DNA from: Bacillus sp. FJAT-28004
GTDB taxonomy: Bacteria; Bacillota; Bacilli; Paenibacillales; Paenibacillaceae
Length of the DNA stretch: 64,000 nt
Reading direction: 5' to 3'
NCBI RefSeq assembly: GCF_001280845.1
Contig: NZ_LGHP01000003.1
Location: 186,547 to 250,546 of the forward strand
Part shown: positions 58,654-64,000 of the stretch, in pieces
How positions within the stretch are numbered: position 1 is the first letter of the stretch
Layout: each line of letters opens with the position of its first letter
The notes under the pieces: model-generated
The model's input: only the letters and a program-made list of their open reading frames with translations
Database searches by the model: none
What the model was told of the DNA's origin: nothing
Translations under genes and position numbers: made by a program

Positions 58654-59379
58654 TTGAAGAAAACAGCATTCGTAACCGGAGCAGATCGTGGCGTAGGCTT
58701 TGCCTTAGTGACATGTTTGCTTGAACAAGAGTATGAAGTTTTTGCTGGACAATACGCGGATAATGTACCCCAGCTAGAAGAGTTAAAGGCTGTGCACGCA
58801 GATCGGCTGCAGGTACTGAAGCTGGACATATCGAGTGATGAGAGTGTGGCAAGGGCGTTCGAAGCAACAGCTGCGCGGACGGATCAGCTAGACCTATTAA
58901 TCAATAACGGAGCGATTTTAGGAGATATTTCAGCAACGGTGCTTGATCCGCTTCATTATGCGGAGATGCTTGATGTTTTTAATGTGAATACACTTGGGAG
59001 CTTGCGGATGAGTCAGACGTTTATGCCACTGCTGCTCAAGGGAGAATCGAAGTTTCTGCTCAATATTTCGTCGGAGGCGGGCAGCATAGGAGATTGTTAC
59101 CGTGACAGCTGGTACGCTTATTGCATGTCGAAGGCAGCGCTGAACATGCAGTCTAAGCTGATCCATAATGGTATTAAGCAGCTCGGAGGCCGTGTGCTGG
59201 TTGTTCACCCAGGCTGGGTGCAAACGTATATGCAGGGCAAGTTAGATGCTGCAGCGACGCTTACGCCGGAGCAATCGGCTTCCTCGATCTTAAAGCTAGT
59301 TGAAGACCGATTAAGCTTGGATGCTGCGGAGGCAGATTGTGAATACGTGGATTATGCAGGAAATGCACTGAACTGGTAG
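58654..59379 (+). CDS. Short-chain dehydrogenase/reductase
   Basis: 241 residues from TTG 58654 (AGGAGG 7 nt upstream; TTG 58651 adjoins it). TGADRGVGFALV, LLINNGAILG, NISSEAGSIG and YAYCMSKAALN with catalytic Ser, Tyr and Lys, then HPGWVQTYMQG. Similar in plan to the SDR at 50.5 kb, so the two may be paralogues. Substrate unknown. Confidence 0.9.
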   Translation: MKKTAFVTGADRGVGFALVTCLLEQEYEVFAGQYADNVPQLEELKAVHADRLQVLKLDISSDESVARAFEATAARTDQLDLLINNGAILGDISATVLDPLHYAEMLDVFNVNTLGSLRMSQTFMPLLLKGESKFLLNISSEAGSIGDCYRDSWYAYCMSKAALNMQSKLIHNGIKQLGGRVLVVHPGWVQTYMQGKLDAAATLTPEQSASSILKLVEDRLSLDAAEADCEYVDYAGNALNW

Positions 59380-59438
59380 AAGGATGAAGCGCAGCTTCGA
59401 TTGTGCAGCTGCGACTATAGCAGGAGCTAGAGCTCACT

Positions 59439-59485
59439 CCAACAGGCCAGCCGATTCAGCATTTGCTGGACCAACTGGCCTGTTG
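59439..59485. terminator. Bidirectional terminator
   Basis: CAACAGGCCAG and CTGGCCTGTTG form an 11-bp perfect stem, with an inner TCAGCATTTGCTGGA hairpin. It lies between convergent genes. Confidence 0.8.
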
Positions 59486-59495
59486 AAAGAGAGGA

Positions 59496-60704
59496 TCATT
59501 TTACAGCAAGCAGCTGACGGAAAGAGCGGCGCAGTATGAATATCATGTGATCGATATCCTCCTGCGTTACGATTAACGGTGGAACGAGACGAATGGTGGA
59601 TGAATGAAGTGCGTTAATAAGCAATCCCTCGCGCATGCAAATCGCAGCAAGCTCAGCGGCTGTGTCCTTCGGTATGTCAAATGCGAGCAGAAGCCCTTTG
59701 CCACGGATATTTGAAATTGGAAATTCAGAGGAAAGCTTACGAAGGCTGCTTTCTAGATATTGACCTTGCAACTTAGCATTGCCTGCCAAGTTTTGCTCCA
59801 GCAGTTCCTGAAGCACGGCATAACCTGCGGCCATGGCAAGCGGGGCTCCTGTATAGGTTCCGCCTTGATCTCCAGGTTCAAATAAATCATAATTGTTCTT
59901 CGTCAGCATTGCCGATAGCGGAAAGCCGGCACCAATGCCTTTGCCTAAGGTCATGACATCAGGCAAAATACCGTAATGCTCATAAGCGAACAGCTTGCCT
60001 GTTCTCCCCATCCCCGTCTGTACTTCATCAAATATTAACAGCATGCCGTACATATCGCATATTTTACGCAGTCCGTACAAATACGCTTCATCTACGGAAT
60101 GAACGCCGCCTTCCCCTTGCACGAGCTCGACCATAATCGCACAGGTGTTGTTCGTAACCGCAGCAAAGCAAGCATCAAGGTCATTAATAGGGACATGTTT
60201 AAAGCCTTCAACCTTAGGAGCATAAAGATCTTTCCACGCTGCTTTCCCAGTTGCGGACATCATAGCCAGCGATCGTCCGTGGAAGCTGTTCGTTAAGGTA
60301 ATAATTTCATATGCGCCATTCAAGTTAACGGAGCCATGTTTTCTTGCCAGCTTGATTGCACTTTCATTCGCCTCTGCACCGCTGCTTGCAAAAAAAGCTT
60401 TATCCATACCGCTAACGCTAGTTAGTAGTTCTGCGAACTCAATCATCGGTTTATTATAGTAACCAGGGCTTGCGTGTACTAACGTCGAAGCCTGACGTGA
60501 CAATGCCTCCTGCAATACAGCAGGGGAATGCCCCAAGCTCGTAACCGCCCAGCCGCCGACAAAATCCAAGTAGCGATTTCCTTCCGTATCCCACAAATAC
60601 ATGCCTTTACCGTATTCCATCACGACGCTCGGTCGGTGCGCCGTAAAAAGAACCGATTTCTCCGCCGTTTCTAATAAAGCTTTTGTTGTCTCCGTCTGAA
60701 TCAT
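59496..60704 (-). CDS. Class III aminotransferase (acetylornithine aminotransferase-like)
   Basis: 402 residues. DTEGNRYLDFVGGWAVTSLGH, FASSGAEANESAIKLAR, FHGRSLAMMSATGK, FDEVQTGMGRTGKLFAYE and the PLP lysine in MTLGKGIGAGFPLSAM are the ArgD/OAT blocks. ArgD transfers an amino group from N-acetylornithine to 2-oxoglutarate. No other arginine genes are near, so a different omega-amino substrate is possible. It is divergent from the hydrolase gene at 60849. Confidence 0.85.
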   Translation of the reverse strand: MIQTETTKALLETAEKSVLFTAHRPSVVMEYGKGMYLWDTEGNRYLDFVGGWAVTSLGHSPAVLQEALSRQASTLVHASPGYYNKPMIEFAELLTSVSGMDKAFFASSGAEANESAIKLARKHGSVNLNGAYEIITLTNSFHGRSLAMMSATGKAAWKDLYAPKVEGFKHVPINDLDACFAAVTNNTCAIMVELVQGEGGVHSVDEAYLYGLRKICDMYGMLLIFDEVQTGMGRTGKLFAYEHYGILPDVMTLGKGIGAGFPLSAMLTKNNYDLFEPGDQGGTYTGAPLAMAAGYAVLQELLEQNLAGNAKLQGQYLESSLRKLSSEFPISNIRGKGLLLAFDIPKDTAAELAAICMREGLLINALHSSTIRLVPPLIVTQEDIDHMIFILRRSFRQLLAVK

Positions 60705-60848
60705 TTACGTACCTCCCGGTTATTCATTGTATTGTATAAATATACAGTAGAGAGAATAAAAATTCAACCACTTTACTTAAATCTTCTTTATGGAAACAGA
60801 ACGGATGGAAGAAGGCTCGAAAAACGCCGACAAAGAGGAGAGATCGCG

Positions 60849-61871
60849 ATGTGGAATGGGGATTCTTATTTAACGAAGCTATATGACGAAGCGATTGCTC
60901 GGCATCAAAATCTCCGAACGCTGCAGCTGCGAAACGAACGCAGACCGAAGCTAAAATCGGCGCTGCGCGAACTGATGGGCCAGTTCGAGTCTAATCCCGC
61001 ACATACACCTAAGGTGCTGGAGCGCGTTCAATGTGATGGATATATCCGAGAACGGGTGGAACTGTCGGCTACGCCAGGGCTGTCCTTTGCCGCTTATGTG
61101 CTTATTCCGAGTGATGTGAAAGGGCCGCTGCCAAGTGTGCTGGCACTACATGGTCATGGGTATGGGAGCCGGGAAATTGTTGGTCTACTGAAAGATGGAT
61201 CTCCAGATTTGGCGGAGCCAGGCATCCATCAGCATTTTGCGGTACAGCTCGTTAAGCGGGGAATGGTCGTTATCGCACCTGATGTGATCGGATTCGGTCA
61301 GCGCAGACTAGAAGCAGATCTCGCGCTTAATCCGGATGTGTCGAGCTCCTGCTACCGCCTGTCAACGCAGCTGATGATGCTTGGCAAGACATTGACCGGT
61401 CTGCGCGTAACTGAAGCGTTAAAAACATTTAATTACTTGTCAACGCGTAAAGAGGTTGATGCTAATCGGATTGGCCTAATGGGTTTTTCAGGCGGAGGTT
61501 TAATTGGTTTTGTTACAGCCGTGCTGGAAGCGCGTATAAATGCGACGGTATTGACTGGCTTCGCTAACACCGTTCAAGACAGCATCTTTGCCGTTCATCA
61601 TTGCATCGACAACTACACGCCAAGCTTGCTCGTTCACGCCGAGCTGCCGGAATTGATCGGATTGATTGCCCCGCGCCCGTTATTTCTTGAATCGGGTGAA
61701 AATGATCCTATTTTCCCGATGGCAGGTTTTCGAAAGGCGGCAGCGGATATTCAGGCCATTTATGAGGTGGAAGGAGCAGGCGATAAGCTTCTAACGGACG
61801 TGTTCCCAGGCGAGCATGAAATAAGCGGTCGACTGGCTTACGACTGGTTGAAGCGGACGTTATCCTCATAA
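60849..61871 (+). CDS. Alpha/beta hydrolase (dienelactone hydrolase/acetyl-xylan esterase-like)
   Basis: 340 residues from ATG 60849 (GAGGAG 8 nt upstream; an upstream in-frame reading to 60732 lacks a site). LALHGHGYGSRE carries the oxyanion loop, GLMGFSGGGLIGF the nucleophile Ser, ESGENDPIFP the acid and FPGEHEIS the His. There is no signal peptide. In this sugar-use region it may remove acyl groups from imported glycans. Its stop is 1 bp from the convergent AraC gene. Confidence 0.85.
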   Translation: MWNGDSYLTKLYDEAIARHQNLRTLQLRNERRPKLKSALRELMGQFESNPAHTPKVLERVQCDGYIRERVELSATPGLSFAAYVLIPSDVKGPLPSVLALHGHGYGSREIVGLLKDGSPDLAEPGIHQHFAVQLVKRGMVVIAPDVIGFGQRRLEADLALNPDVSSSCYRLSTQLMMLGKTLTGLRVTEALKTFNYLSTRKEVDANRIGLMGFSGGGLIGFVTAVLEARINATVLTGFANTVQDSIFAVHHCIDNYTPSLLVHAELPELIGLIAPRPLFLESGENDPIFPMAGFRKAAADIQAIYEVEGAGDKLLTDVFPGEHEISGRLAYDWLKRTLSS

Positions 61872-61872
61872 A

Positions 61873-62745
61873 TTACGTCATATATTGCTTGCGAAATTTC
61901 GTAGGCGGCAACCCGATTTGCTGTGTAAAGCAATTAGAGAAGTACGGAACGTTCTCGAAGCCAACATATTGAGCGATTTCTGCGATAGGCCATTCTGTTT
62001 TGAGCAGCAGCAGCTTGGCTTGCTCAAGCCGATATTTGGACAAATAATCGATGGGAGTCATGCCATAAACCTGCTTCATGCAGCGGGTAATGTAGTTATA
62101 GTGAAAATTGAGAGCTTCGGCCATCGTTTTGCTTGAAATTTCGGATCGATAGTTATTTTTTATATAAGCCTCGGTTTTTTCTGCTAGGGTGACAGTAGGG
62201 CTTGTATAGCTGTCATTTTGACGTAAGTCCATCATGCGCAGCAGCTCCTCGAACGTCTGCTGCTGCGTCCAGAAAGCACTCGATTGGCGCTCTCCTCCAG
62301 CTTTGTTCAGTGTTCGCATTAAGCGAAACGCTTGCTCTGGATAAGGGAGCGTCCATGCTTTTTGAAGATGAAGCGAATAAGGAGACGTTAGAAACCGATT
62401 ATAATGCCCCTCTTGGCTTATGCTGGAGCGATCGAGCTCGGTTTGCTGCCATTCCCCCACTGCTAGAAAATGAACCCAATAAAAGCGAGTCTTGTCCTCT
62501 GAAGGTTTTACGGAATAATGATAGCGATCAGGAAGCAGAAGCAGTGTTTGCCCATTAGTCAGTTGCCATTTACGCTCGTCCTCGCCGATAAATAAGCAGC
62601 CTGATTCGACGATAAGAAGATCAAATACACCTAGCTGCTTACGGTTTGGATGCTGATCGCCTCGTTCGTGATTGGTAACGCCGCTCTCTAAGTAATAAGG
62701 AAGCGGAGGCGCTGCAAAATAAACATGCTCCGATGCTTCTATCAT
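61873..62745 (-). CDS. AraC family regulator
   Basis: 290 residues from ATG 62745 (GGGAG upstream). The N-terminal sensor part (LGVFDLLIVESGCLFIGEDERKWQLTNGQTLLLLPDRYHYS) is followed by two helix-turn-helix motifs (SSKTMAEALNFHYNYITRCMKQVYGMTPIDYL and IAQYVGFENVPYFSNCFTQQIGLPPTKFRKQ). It is divergent from the GH127 gene at 62883, its likely target. Confidence 0.88.
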   Translation of the reverse strand: MIEASEHVYFAAPPLPYYLESGVTNHERGDQHPNRKQLGVFDLLIVESGCLFIGEDERKWQLTNGQTLLLLPDRYHYSVKPSEDKTRFYWVHFLAVGEWQQTELDRSSISQEGHYNRFLTSPYSLHLQKAWTLPYPEQAFRLMRTLNKAGGERQSSAFWTQQQTFEELLRMMDLRQNDSYTSPTVTLAEKTEAYIKNNYRSEISSKTMAEALNFHYNYITRCMKQVYGMTPIDYLSKYRLEQAKLLLLKTEWPIAEIAQYVGFENVPYFSNCFTQQIGLPPTKFRKQYMT

Positions 62746-62882
62746 GATGGTTTACACTCCCAGCTTGTGTGAAATTTTATAAGTATTTAGTTATTTTCGT
62801 TTGTATTTATGTTTCATTTTAACCCATAGAATAGAGATCAGCAGTATGAAAGTTATTTATTACGGAGGAGAGGTCTTAATCG

Positions 62883-64000
62883 ATGGAGCAAACCGTAAGC
62901 AAGGACCATGCCACACCCGTATCACTTAAGCAGGTCAATATTCAGGATTCATTTTGGAATTATTATATTAACCTAGTAAGAGATGTCGTTGTTCCTTATC
63001 AATGGGATGCTATAAATGACCGAGTAGAGGGAGCAGAACGAAGCGGAGCGGTTCGTAATTTCAAGATTGCGGCAGGTTTAGAAAAAGGAGATTTTTACGG
63101 CTTCGTATTTCAAGATACCGATGTAGCCAAATGGCTGGAGGCTGTAGCTTATTTGCTTGAGACAAAGCCAGATGCTGGTCTTGAGCAAATTGCCGACGAA
63201 ATGATAGATATTATTGGGAAAGCTCAACAGCCTGATGGTTATTTGAATACCTTCTATACCATTAAAGAGCCGGGCAAGAAGTGGACAAACTTGACGGAGT
63301 GCCATGAGCTTTATACTGCTGGCCATATGATCGAAGCTGGTGTGGCTTACTATAAAGCAACAGGCAAGAAGAAGCTGCTTGAGATCGTATGCCGCATTGC
63401 GGATGATATTGCTGTCGTATTTGGTGATGGGCCAAGGCAAATAGCAGGCTACGATGGTCATCAAGAGGTGGAGCTGGCACTTGTGAAGTTATATGAGACG
63501 ACTGGCGATCGCAAATATTTGGAGCTTAGCAGCTACTTTATTGATAAGCGTGGACAACAGCCTAGCTTCTTCGAAGAAGAAGCTGACCGCAGAGGTAGAA
63601 CTTCGCATTGGAGCAATAATAAGATCCATATTGAACCTGAATATTTCCAGGCACATTTGCCTGTTCGTGACCAGGAAGCGGCGGTCGGCCATGCGGTACG
63701 TGTCGTTTATATGCTTGCGGGCATGGCTGACGTGGCACGCGAGACTGGTGACGAGTCTTTGCTTGAGGCATGTCGCAGATTATGGGACAATATTGCCTCG
63801 AAGCAGATGTACATTACTGGGGGCATCGGCTCGATGGCGCATGGCGAGGCGTTTTCGTTTGATTATGATCTGCCCAATGATACGGTATATTCAGAAACAT
63901 GCGCATCGATCGGCCTCATTTTCTTCGCCCATCGCATGCTTCAGCTTGAGCCTAACAGCCGCTATGCTGATGTCATGGAGCGTGCTTTGTACAATACGGT
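62883..64000 (+). CDS. Glycoside hydrolase family 127 protein, N-terminal part (runs off window)
   Basis: Open from ATG 62883 (GGAGAGG upstream) to the window end without a stop, 372 codons seen. The blocks of GH127/DUF1680 are clear: IQDSFWNYYINLVRDVVVP, GLEKGDFYGFVFQDTDVAKWLEAVAYLLE, CHELYTAGHMIEAGVAYYKATG, VGHAVRVVYMLAGMADVA, MYITGGIGSMAHGEAFSFDYDLPND and SETCASIGLIFFAHRM. It is related to, but clearly different from, the enzyme at 38688. No signal peptide; cytoplasmic cleavage of beta-L-arabinofuranosides or similar is inferred. Confidence 0.9.
   Translation, partial: MEQTVSKDHATPVSLKQVNIQDSFWNYYINLVRDVVVPYQWDAINDRVEGAERSGAVRNFKIAAGLEKGDFYGFVFQDTDVAKWLEAVAYLLETKPDAGLEQIADEMIDIIGKAQQPDGYLNTFYTIKEPGKKWTNLTECHELYTAGHMIEAGVAYYKATGKKKLLEIVCRIADDIAVVFGDGPRQIAGYDGHQEVELALVKLYETTGDRKYLELSSYFIDKRGQQPSFFEEEADRRGRTSHWSNNKIHIEPEYFQAHLPVRDQEAAVGHAVRVVYMLAGMADVARETGDESLLEACRRLWDNIASKQMYITGGIGSMAHGEAFSFDYDLPNDTVYSETCASIGLIFFAHRMLQLEPNSRYADVMERALYNT

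Noticed and set aside
1..64000. CRISPR arrays, tRNA, rRNA, transposases
   Set aside because: No regularly spaced direct repeats, tRNA-like folds, rRNA sequence or transposase motifs were seen.

Overview
The window looks like a chromosome segment of a low-to-mid GC, endospore-forming Bacillota, most likely Paenibacillaceae. This is inferred from strong AGGAGG ribosome sites, frequent TTG/GTG starts, Fnr proteins with a C-terminal cysteine cluster, Zur boxes of the Bacillus type, GH127 and Gfo/Idh/AraC sugar loci, and a copper-amine-oxidase-N/RCC1 surface protein. No rRNA, tRNA, CRISPR array or intact insertion sequence was seen.

Layout. 1-5.6 kb: the end of a sporulation-type histidine kinase, a MarR/MFS efflux pair with a perfect 12-bp inverted repeat in front of it, and an AraC regulator divergent from two Gfo/Idh dehydrogenases. 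5.6-6.6 kb: a stand-alone UMP kinase paralogue behind a promoter, a 28-codon leader peptide and a perfect terminator, laid out like the E. coli pyrBI attenuator.

6.6-24.4 kb: a nitrate/NO island. It holds two cluster-type Fnr regulators and a third Cys-free Crp/Fnr protein. It also holds molybdenum-cofactor genes (mobA, moeA, moaA), two hemerythrin proteins and the FeS repair protein Ric. An eight-gene operon combines a Nas/Nap-type molybdenum reductase with a NarI-like cytochrome b, a four-cluster ferredoxin, a Tat-exported Rieske protein, a NarK transporter fused to a PAS domain and two unknown small proteins. TGTGA-N6-TCACA boxes sit 41.5 bp before the predicted start of transcription of nearly every unit, so the island reads as one Fnr regulon. 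Several members are decayed: mrp without its 5' end, a DUF59 fragment, and a frameshifted membrane protein.

24.5-31.7 kb: an APH-like kinase, an ECF sigma factor with a membrane partner, a short UvrA (class II) with a serine hydrolase, a histidine phosphatase and RidA. 31.8-40.6 kb: a YesM/YesN-type two-component system, a sugar ABC importer and a GH127 arabinofuranosidase, which form a glycan-use locus. 40.7-48.5 kb: an RCC1 surface protein, a MocR regulator with a PNPOx-like protein, small housekeeping genes, and a Zur-controlled COG0523 GTPase (YciC/ZagA type) with three Zur boxes.

48.6-64 kb: an accessory carbohydrate region with LacI, VOC, two SDRs, three Gfo/Idh dehydrogenases, three AraC regulators, uronate isomerase, an aminotransferase, an alpha/beta hydrolase and a second GH127 enzyme that runs off the window.

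The two points I consider most worth following are the hybrid nitrate reductase operon and the pyrBI-like leader of the UMP kinase gene. Functions are read from motifs by eye; no database search was run.
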